Positions 38,110 through 48,586 of a stretch of DNA of 64,000 bases are shown here, one piece after another. Origin of the DNA: Gracilaria gracilis (lineage: Eukaryota > Rhodophyta > Florideophyceae > Gracilariales > Gracilariaceae); assembly GCA_030374805.1 (NCBI GenBank), contig JARGSG010000200.1, positions 930,001-994,000 on the forward strand. Reading direction: 5' to 3'. The position numbers and the translations under genes were made by a program. The stretch's first letter is position 1; each line of letters starts with the position of its first letter. The notes beneath the pieces are model-generated. The model saw only the letters and a list, made by a program, of their open reading frames with translations, searched no databases and had not been told where the DNA came from.

Positions 38110-40113
38110 ATGAAGCTCACCTTCACGCGTCGGAACGCCGTACTGGCAGTTGCGCTTCTCAACCTTCTTCTGCACAATGCCTCAGCGGTCTCGCTCAACC
38201 GGTACAACAGCTGCCCCGACCTAGTGGGCTACTTCAAGAACAACGCTCTTTCCCGCGTGGGAGCGTATGGGCTCAGCGACTCCAGAAACTATGGAGGTTT
38301 CCGCCCGTCCCTTTACTGCCGTCCGTTCCGTGGAAGACCTGGACCCGTCTTCTTCGCAAACTCTGCAGTCGGTGGAGACCGTGCACGCCTGAAGGCAGCT
38401 CCGGCTGCCCCCACAGCCGAGCTTGCAGGTAACGGCGGTACAGGAACAGCGCCAGCACGTGAACCAATAGCTGGTGTGGACTTCTCCGAGACTAATGTGC
38501 AGGTGGAAGGTGTGGATGAGCCAGATATCATCAAGACCGATGGAAATCAGGTGTACGTGATTCGCGGGAACAAATTCTTCGTCCTCAAGGTCATTGCCGG
38601 AGGAAGTAATAGCCGAGTGACTGGAGAGTTAACTCTACCGTCTCGTGCAAGGGAGATGCTTATCCAGGGCGATCATCTGCTCGTTATCGCACAGACGTAC
38701 GGCAATATTTATCCGACTCCTCGCTTGGCCACCAGCGGCTTCTTCTTTGATCAGAGCATGACCACTGTCTATCAGATCAAGGTAACGTATGGAATTCCGA
38801 AGTTAGTGGCCACCCTTCGCATGGAAGGCCGCTACTTGAACTCGAGGGAGGTTGACGGTGTCGCTCGAATCGTTATGTTGTATAGGCCTCATCTGAGATT
38901 CAAATATCCCTCATGTGTGATTCCGTATGGCGAAGCCGAAGCTTACAACAAGGGTGTCATTCAAAGTTCTACTGCACGCGAATGGTACCCTAGCTACTCG
39001 CTCAAGGTCGAAGGTAGGGCTGGTGAGACGACTGATTTGATTTCTTCTTGCTCGAACGTTTACATCCCAGGAATATTCCCAGGCTTTGACCTGCTCACAG
39101 TTGTCACTCTGCCAGTATCGGGAAGTCTGAGGCCATCAGGAAGCGTCTCAATTGTCTCCGAAGGAGATGAAGTGTATGCGACGGCCTCTTCTTTGTATGT
39201 TACCACAACTGAATATCGATGGGACTTCTTTGGGTTTGAGAACAGCTTGAGATCTGGGCGCGACTTCGAGACGTCCATCCACAAGTTCTCTTTGAACAAC
39301 TATGGAGCAGACTACAAGGGAAGCGGTGTGGTTTCGGGAAGTGTGTTGAACCAGTTCTCCATGCATGAGTACAACGGGTACTTCTTCATCGCCACTACCG
39401 ATGGTGCACCATGGTGGGGTGCCCGCGACGCGAGCTCTAGTAAGGTGACGTCGTTCAGGACAGCCGGCAGAAGTCTGCAGAAGGTGGGCGAAGTTGGGAA
39501 CTTGGGACTGGGTGAACGCATATTTGCTGTGCGTTACGTGAAGGATACAGCGTATGTCGTGACGTTCAGACAGATTGATCCGTTGTATATCATCGACTTG
39601 TCGCAACCGTGGTCGCTAAGAGTGACAGGTGAGTTGAAGATCCCAGGATTCAGTTCGTACCTTCATCCGATATCTGCAGGGCGCATCCTCGGAGTCGGTC
39701 AGGACGCTACTCCGGAGGGCAGAGTTACAGGTTCTAAGGTGACGTTGTTCGATGTGTCGAACAAGAGGAATCCGACCGAGCTTTCTTCGTGGACGTTACC
39801 GGGAGGTAGGAGCACAGCGGAATGGGATCATCGTGCATTCTTGTACTGGGGACCGGAATCTGTGGCCGTACTTCCTGTTTCGACGTACTTGAACTCAGAA
39901 AGGTTTGTCGGTTCGGTTGTGCTGAAGATTTCGGACGCTGACATTCAGGAACGCGGTCGAATCACTCATGTATCGCTTTCGTCAAGCTATACTCCGAGGA
40001 TTGAAAGAAATCTTGTCCTTGGTGCTGAGCACTTGTGGTCTCTTTCGTCGAAGCAGATTCAAGTTAACAACATCAAGGACCTTTCAAAGGAGTCAGCTAC
40101 GACACTGATCTGA
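38110..40113 (+). CDS. secreted beta-propeller protein (PF09826/COG4880-like)
   Basis: ATG at 38110 gives 667 residues starting MKLTFTRRNAVLAVALLNLL, a signal peptide ending near ASA; an ATG 30 bp earlier would spoil it. The motif TNVQVEGVDEPDIIKTDGNQ is the hallmark entry of the secreted beta-propeller family distantly related to WD40. Propeller-like strands follow to the C-terminus (YVIRGNKFFVLKVI, VYQIKVTYGIPKLVATL, YIIDLSQPWSLRVTGEL, KVTLFDVSNKRNPTEL). An Ala-rich linker lies between the signal and the domain. The family is common in bacteria and archaea, so old horizontal transfer is possible. It is probably extracellular, with binding or scaffold functions. The ORF is intact and intronless. 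Confidence 0.88.
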   Translation: MKLTFTRRNAVLAVALLNLLLHNASAVSLNRYNSCPDLVGYFKNNALSRVGAYGLSDSRNYGGFRPSLYCRPFRGRPGPVFFANSAVGGDRARLKAAPAAPTAELAGNGGTGTAPAREPIAGVDFSETNVQVEGVDEPDIIKTDGNQVYVIRGNKFFVLKVIAGGSNSRVTGELTLPSRAREMLIQGDHLLVIAQTYGNIYPTPRLATSGFFFDQSMTTVYQIKVTYGIPKLVATLRMEGRYLNSREVDGVARIVMLYRPHLRFKYPSCVIPYGEAEAYNKGVIQSSTAREWYPSYSLKVEGRAGETTDLISSCSNVYIPGIFPGFDLLTVVTLPVSGSLRPSGSVSIVSEGDEVYATASSLYVTTTEYRWDFFGFENSLRSGRDFETSIHKFSLNNYGADYKGSGVVSGSVLNQFSMHEYNGYFFIATTDGAPWWGARDASSSKVTSFRTAGRSLQKVGEVGNLGLGERIFAVRYVKDTAYVVTFRQIDPLYIIDLSQPWSLRVTGELKIPGFSSYLHPISAGRILGVGQDATPEGRVTGSKVTLFDVSNKRNPTELSSWTLPGGRSTAEWDHRAFLYWGPESVAVLPVSTYLNSERFVGSVVLKISDADIQERGRITHVSLSSSYTPRIERNLVLGAEHLWSLSSKQIQVNNIKDLSKESATTLI

Positions 40114-40392
40114 CGAAATACTGTGAAGACAGAGTTTATTTACATTCACACCTTCGTGTACTAATTTATAATGAGCAAGAATTCTATGTAAAGAGTCGAT
40201 AGTATCTCGCCTCGATACCATTCTCAACTTCTTCAGCGCGTTTCCAATTATGCTTCTAGTTCTACCTACAATTGTACTAAGCGCAAACCACATATCGCTT
40301 TGCTTTTGTGTTCGAGAATTTTACAAAAAGAATCGTTTTTTAGTGATCAATTTTCAAAAACTTCTGAGGCTCTTTCCAAGGAAATGAGTTAA

Positions 40393-40601
40393 TCCACCTT
40401 TTCTCACTCGCTCGTTTATGAAAACGTGTCGGTGTTGTCAAAAAAAAGAAGTACATCTTCCAAGAGAACTACAACAAATCCACACGGCAAAGAAAAGCTG
40501 AACTCGGGGGTGAAAAAGAAGGCAGAAGGCCGTTCCAGAAAAGAAATCCAGAGTCCAGTGAAATGCACAAGCCCGTGCCTGAAGCTCGTTGCCTGGGAAA
40601 A
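40393..40601 (+). pseudogene. host ORF C2, 5' part (split by Copia-3)
   Basis: The frame is open from 40393 after a TAA, without an ATG. It encodes a basic, Lys/Ser-rich stretch (KKRSTSSKRTTTNPHGKEKL) and then SPVKCTSPCLKLVAWEN. It is cut at GAAAA by the Copia-3 LTR. The same GAAAA follows the far LTR at 51795, and the frame then continues SGAATARNIKMIQLL. An upstream exon is likely. No family is recognised. Confidence 0.5.
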
Positions 40602-40913
40602 TGTTGAAATGGGGATTGACTAAGATGAGAAGGTATCCGAGGAATCGCTTTCCTTTTCGGTTTATTGAGTGTTTAGCTCTGTTTTATAGTCTACCATCAA
40701 GAATGAATACACAGCCATTGTGTTCCATGTGTGCTCTAAATTTTTGTTTAGAACAGCATGGATGTTTATCCATCTTGGAACTCCTTGAGACCGCAACGCG
40801 CTGCTCTACATGTGTCAGATTGTAATCACGGCACGATTGTGCCAGGTACAAGTTGTCTGTGCAGTACACAGTTTCACAGGACTGCTTGTGCAGGCGGCGT
40901 CAGTGTCGCTACA
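40602..40913 (-). repeat. Copia-3 3' LTR
   Basis: The minus-strand repeat starts TGTAGCGACACTGACGCC. It pairs with 51483-51794 and has many substitutions, older than the other elements here. Confidence 0.85.
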
Positions 40914-41171
40914 TTCCCTCTCGTTTTAATGTTAGGATCTCCATTCCAATCATGGCACACAGTCGCTTGTGTCCTACGATACCAATTGTTTTGGTGAAAA
41001 AGTCCGCCCCCAATTCATTGCTCTTGCGGTACCCAATTCGCACAAAGCTGCGTTCTACCGAGTCTTTGACTGGATGGTACTTGATCTTAATGTGCTTGGT
41101 GCTTTCGTAGAGGACTTCAACTTTGGCCAGCGTGATCATTCCTTGATTGTCTTCGAATATTTCGATTCATG
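40909..41171 (-). pseudogene. Copia-3 RNase H C-terminus
   Basis: ESTKHIKIKYHPVKDSVERS followed by KSNELGADFFTKTIG is the usual Copia end (HI-I-YH ... N-ADI-TK). It is separated by Gypsy-2 from the rest of RNase H at 46169 and ends next to the LTR. Confidence 0.8.
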
Positions 41172-41381
41172 TGTAATATAATGAGACGTAGAACGGTCGT
41201 GATTTGAACAAGACCGTATAGTGTTGTGTAGTTTGAATCATGGATTCGAACTACAACCGCTTTATCTCTATAGAGCTGGACCTGCGATTGTTCTCGTGAT
41301 AGATTAGCCAGCTTCCTGGTCTGTCATTTGTAAAGTCATTGTTGTTGTTTTGAAATAGAGTGCGAGTGCCACTGTATTACA
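41172..41381 (+). repeat. Gypsy-2 5' LTR
   Basis: The 210-bp repeat is partner of 45959-46168 and is followed after one base by the primer binding site TTGGTAGCATCTAAG. Confidence 0.9.
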
Positions 41382-41431
41382 ATTGGTAGCATCTAAGCGA
41401 ATTCTTTTCGACAGGAATTGTTCAGTACGTC

Positions 41432-42457
41432 ATGCCGCTTACTACGAGAGGTTTGAGCAGCGCAGAGAACTAGAATGTCCAAAACGAGGTTCCTGCAATC
41501 AGTAACTTGCAAGAAGAATTGCAAACTCTGAGGGATGCTGTTAAAATTCAAGCAGAACTAATTGAGAAGTTGCAGTCTCGACTTTGAGACCCAAAAGAAG
41601 TGCCCGCGCCGAATCGAACGCAGTCGGTTGGCAGGAATGCCATGAAGCCTCCGCCAATATCCGTGTTCTCTGGCAAAGCAACAGACAGTAGCTCGGAGAA
41701 GGTTAAAAGCTTCTTCTATTCAATTCGTAAATTTGGAAAGCTCTGCAACTACTCTGAAGTGAGCATGTTGGATCTTGCAAAATATTACCTGCAAGACAGA
41801 GCTGCCTCTTGGATGATGCGACTAAAAAAATAAAATCGCAAACCCACGTCACTAGAGCAAGTACAAAAGGCAATGGTGAATGAATTTGTACCAGCTAACG
41901 AGAAGGCTGCGGCGCGAGTCAAGCTTATGGACTTGCGGATGAAAGATTCAAACTGCCTTAATGACCATATCACGAAATTTGAAGATCTAGTCGCTATTTG
42001 CGATACGGCTGATAATGAGGAATATATTTACTTCTTCAAAAGTCTACCGAAGGCTTTCAAAGGAAAATTCGCCGAGAGGTTCCCCACTTCTCAAACTTTA
42101 GATCGATTTGGAACTGCTTCAATACAACCAGCATATGACTACGACCAAACATTGGAGCTTTCGCTGCAGTTGACTGGAGAATCCCAGGAGGATAAGAGCC
42201 ATGCCGGAAAGTCTTACGGAAAGAAGAAGACTAGTTCGAGAAACTACGGTGCAAGCAATGATTCTGCAAAATCGACCGGCCAACGTAATGATTCAAAAGA
42301 CCCTGAAGCAGTCTCATGGGGAAAATCCAGAAAGAGTGAACACGGCCATTATCGACAGAGCGACAGATGTTTTAAGTGTGGAATAAAAGGATGGAGTGAC
42401 CCAAATCATCCTTGCAAGAAAGATGCTAGGCAAGATAACCATTCTTCAAAAAACTAA
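41432..42457 (+). pseudogene. gag: Gypsy-2 Gag
   Basis: The frame starts at ATG 41432 (MPLTTRGLSS) and is interrupted by TAG near 41471, TGA near 41585 and TAA at 41831-41833. A coiled-coil-like segment (EELQTLRDAVKIQAELIEKL) precedes the capsid-like region. A degenerate knuckle CFKCGIKGWSDPNHPC ends it. The final codons are TCA AAA AAC TAA, where A AAA AAC is a classical -1 slip sequence placed directly before the stop. Confidence 0.8.
42448..42454 (+). other. candidate -1 ribosomal frameshift site (A AAA AAC)
   Basis: The heptamer lies in the zero frame of Gag immediately before its TAA (42455-42457). The protease frame continues in -1 through LSMPHECAAEK. This matches the X XXY YYZ rule for -1 frameshifting in retroelements. 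Confidence 0.7.
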
Positions 42458-42459
42458 GT

Positions 42460-43137
42460 ATGCCGCATGAATGTGCGGCTGAAAAGAGTGTTGACGAGAC
42501 GAGTACGCTCTATTTATCTGCAATCTGTTTCGCAGATGATGAGAACTGGATGTATGATGCAAATTGTAATGGTAAACCGGTCCGAACTGTTGTGGACTCT
42601 TTCGCGTCTCACAATTTTATCTCGAGAGAAGATGCTCAGATACTTGGACTACAATTGCAAAACGTTGACGGATTGCAAGTACAGTTAGTTGATTCCTCAA
42701 AGGCAGAAGTGCAAGGTACGGCCAGAGATATATTGAATATCAATGGCTATATCAGTAAGGAAGAGATGTATCTCATTGACGACAAGGAGCCTAACACTTC
42801 GCCACTTCTAATCTTGGGTCGAACATGGCTAGAGAGCCATAACCCAACGATTGATTGGGAAACGAGATCGCTGACGCTGAGAAGAAAAAACGAGACCGTC
42901 GTCCGAATACATCCAAGAAGATCTGCAAGAAACACTACGAATTCACTGCAATTCCGACACATTTCCTTGAAAAGAATGGCAAAGGAAATTAAGAAAGGAG
43001 ATTGTGAACTTTACTCCGTTCAAATCGGATTGCAAGAGCCTGCACAACAGCCAAGAAGTACGAAATGTGCACCTCAATTCAGAGACCTGGTGACAGAATT
43101 TGAAGACATCTTCAAGGAAGAACTTCCGGATGAATAA
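42460..43137 (+). CDS. pro: Gypsy-2 protease
   Basis: A 225-residue frame, -1 relative to Gag. The active-site motif is VVDSFASHNFIS, with Phe where retropepsins have Gly (DSGAS), and LLILGRTWLESHNPTIDW matches the second conserved region. The frame ends FKEELPDE-TAA and continues in phase into RT at 43153 with PPPRAMEFEINLIPG, so TAA replaced one codon of a conserved linker. Confidence 0.8.
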   Translation: MPHECAAEKSVDETSTLYLSAICFADDENWMYDANCNGKPVRTVVDSFASHNFISREDAQILGLQLQNVDGLQVQLVDSSKAEVQGTARDILNINGYISKEEMYLIDDKEPNTSPLLILGRTWLESHNPTIDWETRSLTLRRKNETVVRIHPRRSARNTTNSLQFRHISLKRMAKEIKKGDCELYSVQIGLQEPAQQPRSTKCAPQFRDLVTEFEDIFKEELPDE

Positions 43138-43152
43138 CCCCCACCACGTGCA

Positions 43153-44445
43153 ATGGAATTTGAAATAAATCTCATCCCAGGATCTAAACCCCCAGTCAGA
43201 CCTGTCATCAGACTTTCATCACAAGAATTGAAGGAATTGACACGTCAGCTTCAGAAGTACTTAAATAAGAGACTGTTGCGACCATCGTCTTCCACCTACG
43301 GTGCCCCTGTGTTCTTCATCAAGAAGAAAAATGGAGATTTGAGACTGGTTTGTGATTACAGAGCCTTGAACAAAATTACAATACCAGACTCAAGTCCAAT
43401 TCCGCTCATCAATGAAACCATAGATCAAGTTTCAGGAGCAAGAGTATTCTCACAGATTGATTTAATTTGGGGCTATCATCAAATGAGATTGAAGAACGCA
43501 GATTGTCATAAAACGGCAATCAGGACAAGGTATGGGTCGTTTGAATGGAGATTTCTTTGTTTTGGACTCACAAATGCACCTGCGGCCTTCTCAAGATTAC
43601 TGGCACATGTCTTAAGAGAACTACATGGCGAATGCATGGTTCTATATCTGGATGATATCCTGATCGACAGCAAGTCTGTTGACGAACACAAGAAACATTT
43701 AAGAAGGCTATTCAACATTTTGAGGGATAACAGATTATACATCAGACCCAGTAAGTCTAATTTCGGTGCTAACGAGGTCGATTATCTTGGATACAAGATC
43801 AATGAGAACGGTATCCAAACGCAGAAGAGATTGTTTGACGCTGTTGTCAATTGGCAAACACCCTCCTCAATCAAGGACGTGCAAAGGTTTTTAGGCCTTT
43901 CAAATTTCTATCGAAGGTTTGTGAAGAATTATGCAGACTTGGCACGGCCAATTACGGACATTTTGAGAAGAAAGAGGTTCAGATGGGATGAAGCACAAGA
44001 GAATTCTTTCCAAAGACTGAAAGATAGTCTAACAAGTGCACCAGTATTGAGACATCCAACTTCTGAACATAAGTTTATTGTAACAACAGACGCTTCGAAA
44101 TTTGCAGTAGGCGCAACGTCGGAACAAAACGGTCACCCGGTGGCATTTTTATCTCATCGATTATCTGAAACCGAATCAAGATGGGACCCAGGTGATCAAG
44201 AATTGCTTGCAGTGATAATTGCCCTACGCCAGTGGGCTGTCTATCTCCGTGACAGACCCTTCCTCTTACGTACGGATCATGAACCGATTAAGTACCTTCA
44301 ATCGAAGACCAAACTGTCAGGAAGACAAGGAAGATGGCTTTATGAACTTCAGTGTTACAGTTTTGAAGTTGAACACTTTGCTGGATCTAATAACACAGCA
44401 GCGGATGCGTTAAGCAGGACAGAAGAACCGGCAATTCAGCTGTAA
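43153..44445 (+). CDS. pol: Gypsy-2 reverse transcriptase and RNase H
   Basis: The 430-residue frame has a full set of Ty3 RT motifs: FFIKKKNGDLRLVCDYRALN, FSQIDLIWGYHQMRL, FGLTNAPAAFSRLL and the catalytic MVLYLDDILIDS. The thumb and connection contain FLGLSNFYRRFVKNYADLAR. RNase H shows FIVTTDASKFAVGAT, DQELLAVIIALRQW, LRTDHEPIKYL and NNTAADALSR. It ends in a TAA in phase with the integrase frame. The domain itself is intact. Confidence 0.9.
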   Translation: MEFEINLIPGSKPPVRPVIRLSSQELKELTRQLQKYLNKRLLRPSSSTYGAPVFFIKKKNGDLRLVCDYRALNKITIPDSSPIPLINETIDQVSGARVFSQIDLIWGYHQMRLKNADCHKTAIRTRYGSFEWRFLCFGLTNAPAAFSRLLAHVLRELHGECMVLYLDDILIDSKSVDEHKKHLRRLFNILRDNRLYIRPSKSNFGANEVDYLGYKINENGIQTQKRLFDAVVNWQTPSSIKDVQRFLGLSNFYRRFVKNYADLARPITDILRRKRFRWDEAQENSFQRLKDSLTSAPVLRHPTSEHKFIVTTDASKFAVGATSEQNGHPVAFLSHRLSETESRWDPGDQELLAVIIALRQWAVYLRDRPFLLRTDHEPIKYLQSKTKLSGRQGRWLYELQCYSFEVEHFAGSNNTAADALSRTEEPAIQL

Positions 44446-44472
44446 GGTCTCCGACTCCGCAATCCCAAACTT

Positions 44473-45957
44473 TTGATGTCACTGAAAGAATTGTATTCCA
44501 AAGATGAATGGGCACAGAATCTTCTACAAGTCATCAAAGACAAACAGCCACCGCCTAACAAGAAGACAGCTATATACGCTCGAAACTATTCCTTCCGAGA
44601 TGGAATATTGTATTGGAGAGGATCAAGTTCTGAACGTATTTACGTCCCGAGCGATGAGAATTTACGTGAACAAATCATAGAAGAGGCACATATGCCAGGA
44701 CATGTTGGTTCTGAAAAGACGTACTACAACTGCTCGAGGGAGTTTTATTAGAAACGAATATATGATGATGTGCAGAGTTTTATCCTATCATGCCGTGAAT
44801 GCCCATCAAACAAGGAAGAACGGACTATGAAGAAGGGAAAAATGTATCCGCATTATATCCCAGAAGAATGTTAGGATGTAATCTGTATGGATTTTGTGAC
44901 AGATCTTCCTACCACCAATTCGCAGAAGGACTCTGTTCTGGTGATTGTCGAAAAACTTTCGAAACGAGCACTTTTTATCGCAACGAAGAAGACAATCACA
45001 TCAACAGAAGTCATACAAGTGCTATTTGACCATGTGTTTTCGAAGTTTGGGATGCCACACTCAATTGTGCTTGATAGAGACAAACTATTCAAGGCAAATT
45101 TTTTTTAAAGAAGTGTCGCGACTACTAAACGTTCAGCTAAACATGCCACAAAGGATCATCCAGAGACCGACGGTCAAACAGAAAATACAATTCGAACACT
45201 GTCCTCTATGATCAGGAGTGTTGTGCAGAAACAGCCGAATAGTTGGGACAAATACTTGAGTGAAATAGAGTACCACCACAACTCAAGTCCCAACAAGAGT
45301 ACAGGACTTTCTCCTTTTGAAGTCGATACTGGAAAGATACCTCACTCCGAACTCACTCGATGCATCAAGAAAGACCTTGCAAAATGTCAGGCTTCGTACG
45401 ACATGCTGGAACGTCGAAGAGCATTTAGGCAGCTTGCAAAAGATAGGCTTACGAATGCAATTGCGAGACAGACGTTCCATGCTAACAAGAAGCGAAGAGA
45501 TGTGCAATTTGAAGTTGGAGATTTAGTTCTATTGAAATCGGAGTGGACAGGAATTTCGCAGCGTTCAGGAACGGGACAGAAGTGGCAGCCAAAGGTCTTG
45601 GGACCGTTTGCCGTTCTAGAAGTCCGGGGTCCTATCACGTACAAAATCGAACTACCACCGGGCATGAAGAGAGCTCACAGCGTGTTTTATGTTTCGCGAC
45701 TAAAACGGTTCCACAGAAGGAAGAATGAAGATGGACCGCTTTCAGTCGTAATTGATGCAGAAGGAAATGTGGAACAAGAGGTCATCGCCGTACTTGACAA
45801 GAAGAAGCAAAAACGTAAGATATTCTATTTGGTTCAGTTTGAAGGAGACAGTGTGAAACACGGAATATGGAAACACAAATCTGAACTTCAGAACTGTAAG
45901 GACCTCATAGGAAAATTTGAGAACTTGTCGCGGACAACAATTTCAAAAGGGAGGTGA
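44473..45957 (+). pseudogene. int: Gypsy-2 integrase with chromodomain
   Basis: The HHCC finger is spread over EEAHMPGHVGSEKTYYNC and LSCRECP. Two TAG codons (near 44749 and 44872) sit where Trp is usual. The core has VICMDFVTDLPTT and SIVLDRDKLF. An extra T in a T-run near 45105 and a second shift near 45145 break the frame before DGQTENTIRTLSSMIRSVV. The C-terminus (45208-45957) is intact: barrel GPFAVLEVRGPITYKIELPP, VFYVSRLKRFH, then chromodomain-like KRKIFYLVQFEGDSVKHGIW. The polypurine tract overlaps its stop. Confidence 0.83.
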
Positions 45958-45958
45958 A

Positions 45959-46168
45959 TGTAATATAATGAGACGTAGAACGGTCGTGATTTGAACAAGA
46001 CCGTATAGTGGTGTGTAGTTTGAATCATGGATTCAAACTACAACCGCTTAATCTCTATATAGCTGGACCTGCGATTGTTCTCGTGATAGATTAGCCAGCT
46101 TCCTGGTCTGTCATTTGTAAAGTCATTGTTGTTGTTTTCAAATAGAGTGCGAGTGCCACTCTATTACA
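45959..46168 (+). repeat. Gypsy-2 3' LTR
   Basis: The 210-bp LTR is preceded by AAAAGGGAGGTGAA and differs from the 5' LTR at about six positions. Confidence 0.9.
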
Positions 46169-47179
46169 GCATGTTTTAGAGTGACCAAGCAGTTCGTTCA
46201 TTAATCTTCTTAACCATATTCCCTCTCGAACTGCAAATGACATAGCCACATATTCCGCCTCCAAAGTAGATTGGGCGACAACTGTCTGCTTCTTACTACG
46301 TCATGAGATCGGTCCAACACAGAACGTGAAGACAAAACCACTTGTAGACTTTCTATCGTTACCATCACCGGCAAAGTCCAAATCAGATGTACCTTCTAAG
46401 ACCACTGCACTTCCTGCTTTGTACTAAATCACAGAATTCTTTGTGGCATATAGGTACTTCAAAACTTTCTTACCAGCGTTCCAGTGTTCACGAGAGTGGC
46501 ATGTCGTGAAACGAGCCAAGTATTCTACAGAGAACGAAATGTCCGGTCGTACAGTGTTGCACAAGTGCATCAATGACCCCACTAATTCACGAAATGGAGT
46601 TTCGTCTGCATTCTTGTCATCTGATTTGTGAAAGTGTGTGCTCTGGAGTGGGACATTGACGGCAGCTGATGTGTCAACTCGAAACTTTTGAGCCAAACGT
46701 TCAATCATAGGCGCATTATGAACACGTAGTGCTTTTCCATTACTGCTGCGCTCGATGATCATTCCAAGAAACTCCCGTGGCTCATTATATACTCGGATCT
46801 GAATATATTTCTGCAGTTTCTGCACAAAGTGTAATATATCGTCTTGGCGTCTGCCGACTACCAGACCATCATCCACGTACACTAGTATCAGTAGGCGATA
46901 TTGCCCAACTTCATAGAAGAAAAGACTTGGATCGTTTCCAGACAGCTTGCACCCCAACTCACGCATGATCAACTTAAACTTTCTACGCCAGGCTCTGGCG
47001 GCTTGCTTGAGCCCGTAGATGGATATATTGAGCTTGTAGACATGGTCAGACTTTGTCTGGTTCATGAATCCTTCGGGTTGGCGCATGTACAGTTCTTCGG
47101 AGAGATCACCATACAGAAAAGCTGTGCATACATCGAACTGCACAGCTTCCATTCCATAGGCTGCCATAACTGATAACAA
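46169..47179 (-). pseudogene. Copia-3 reverse transcriptase and RNase H start
   Basis: Typical Copia sequence: VQFDVCTAFLYGDLSEELYM, YGLKQAARAWRRKF, LLILVYVDDGLVVGR (YVDD intact) and SVEYLARFTTCHSREHWNAG. After a stop at 46424 the frame continues with DLDFAGDGNDRKSTSGFVFT and STLEAEYVAMSFAVREGIWL, with one TGA, and is cut at 46169 by Gypsy-2. Confidence 0.85.
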
Positions 47180-47368
47180 TGCTCTAACGGTGCTGTACTT
47201 GACAACAGGTGAAAAAATCTCAGTTTAATTTATACCTGCTCGCTGGGTAAAGCCACGAGCTACAAGACGTGCCCGGTAGCGCTCGAAACTGCCTTCCTCA
47301 TCGTGCTTCTTCAAGAAAAAGCAACGATTAGTGATTGGTTTGCAGTTCGGCGGACGCAGGACTAATTC

Positions 47369-47842
47369 TCAGACCGATCGCTCCTTCATGTGATTCATTT
47401 CTTCTTTCATGGCCGTCTTCCACTGTGGGGCCTCTGCGCCATTGATTGCTTCTCGAACAGTCAAAGGGCTATCATTGTCGTCATTGCCCATGATGTTACC
47501 CGTGAGCATTGAGAGGACAGTATCTGGAGTGAAACGCTGTGGCTGTTGTCTCGATCTGGTCGAGCGTCGTGGCTCGGGAGGGTAGTGGGTCACTAATTCA
47601 GGGTCGTAGGAATACTCTCCATGTGCATCCATGAAAACAAGGTCGCCTTCATCTTCTTCATCCTCCGAGACATCTTCTTTCTTCACGGTCTTCTGATTCC
47701 AGTCCACTTCCATGGCTTCACTCTTCATATCCAGATTCGTTGCTTCATTTTCCATAGAATCAACTTCTTGGACCTCGGCTAGGTCCATGTTGTATGATGT
47801 CGGCAGCGACATTACGTTTTGTACGCATATGCGTGGATACAC
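47369..47842 (-). pseudogene. Copia-3 integrase-RT linker region
   Basis: A very acidic frame (KKEDVSEDEEDEGDLVFMDA) passes into PEPRRSTRSRQQPQRFTPDT, then TVREAINGAEAPQWKTAMKE. This is the usual Copia linker and RVT_2 start. A stop separates it from RT. Confidence 0.75.
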
Positions 47843-48090
47843 GCGCAGCTTTACTGTGCGGTTTCCTATGCGAAGAAGTAACTGATATATCTATTTCATA
47901 TTGATAGTCTTACGGTAGAATGTTTTGCGTGTACAAGACTCGCGCAAGTTCATATGGCTACCTCCTTACGCCTGTCGACTTAGCGGACAACTGGGTCGAC
48001 AGGGGACAAATATAAATGTCTCTCACCCTATGAGAAGGCAACCCAGAAGGGATCATCATCGATCCAGCGGGTCTGCCCTCCTTGCATTTT

Positions 48091-48586
48091 TCACGCCTTC
48101 GCGAGCGCGCTGCGAGGTGGTGACGACACTCGACAACAGTCCACTTCGTCGGCAAGTGGTGTTATGGAGGCCTTCGGCCATCCCGTAATATCCTCATTGA
48201 AGATTACATCCTCAGAGATCATTACATTGTTCTTATCAGGAACATATACCCTGTAGCATTTTTCGCGTTCGTAGTCAACAAGGATTCCCTTAATCGTTCG
48301 GTTCTTGTATTTGGCGCTCCTCTTACGGCGCTCTTTGGGAATGTGCACGTAACACTGCGCACCAAAAGTGCGTAAGTGTGAGATATTTGGCTTCTAACCC
48401 GTGAAGATCTCAATTGGTGTCATGTCAGGTGCACCATCTCTACGAACAAATGTTCTGTTCCTGAGATAGTTCGCTGTGGTAACAGCTTCTCCCCACAGCT
48501 GACTGCTACGAGGAGTATCTTCCACCACTCGTAACATTGTTCTCGCTTTGTCGTTGAGGGTGCGGTTTAGCCTCTCGGCTTTACCG
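48091..48586 (-). pseudogene. Copia-3 integrase C-terminal part
   Basis: Frames with CYVHIPKERRKRSAKYKNRT and YRVYVPDKNNVMISEDVIFN match the conserved region after the Copia integrase core. Several stops split it from the core at 48587 and from the linker. Confidence 0.75.

Larger units (their letters stand above)
41172..46168 (+). mobile_element. Gypsy-2, Ty3/Gypsy chromovirus-like element nested in Copia-3
   Basis: A 5.0-kb element has 210-bp LTRs (six differences) starting TGTAATATAATG and ending ATTACA. The target duplication is CATG (one flanking base further out differs). The primer site begins TTGGTAGCATCTAAG near 41383 and the polypurine tract AAAAGGGAGGTGAA precedes the 3' LTR. Domains in order are Gag, protease, RT, RNase H, integrase and chromodomain. 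Several stops and two integrase frameshifts show that this copy is inactive. Confidence 0.92.
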
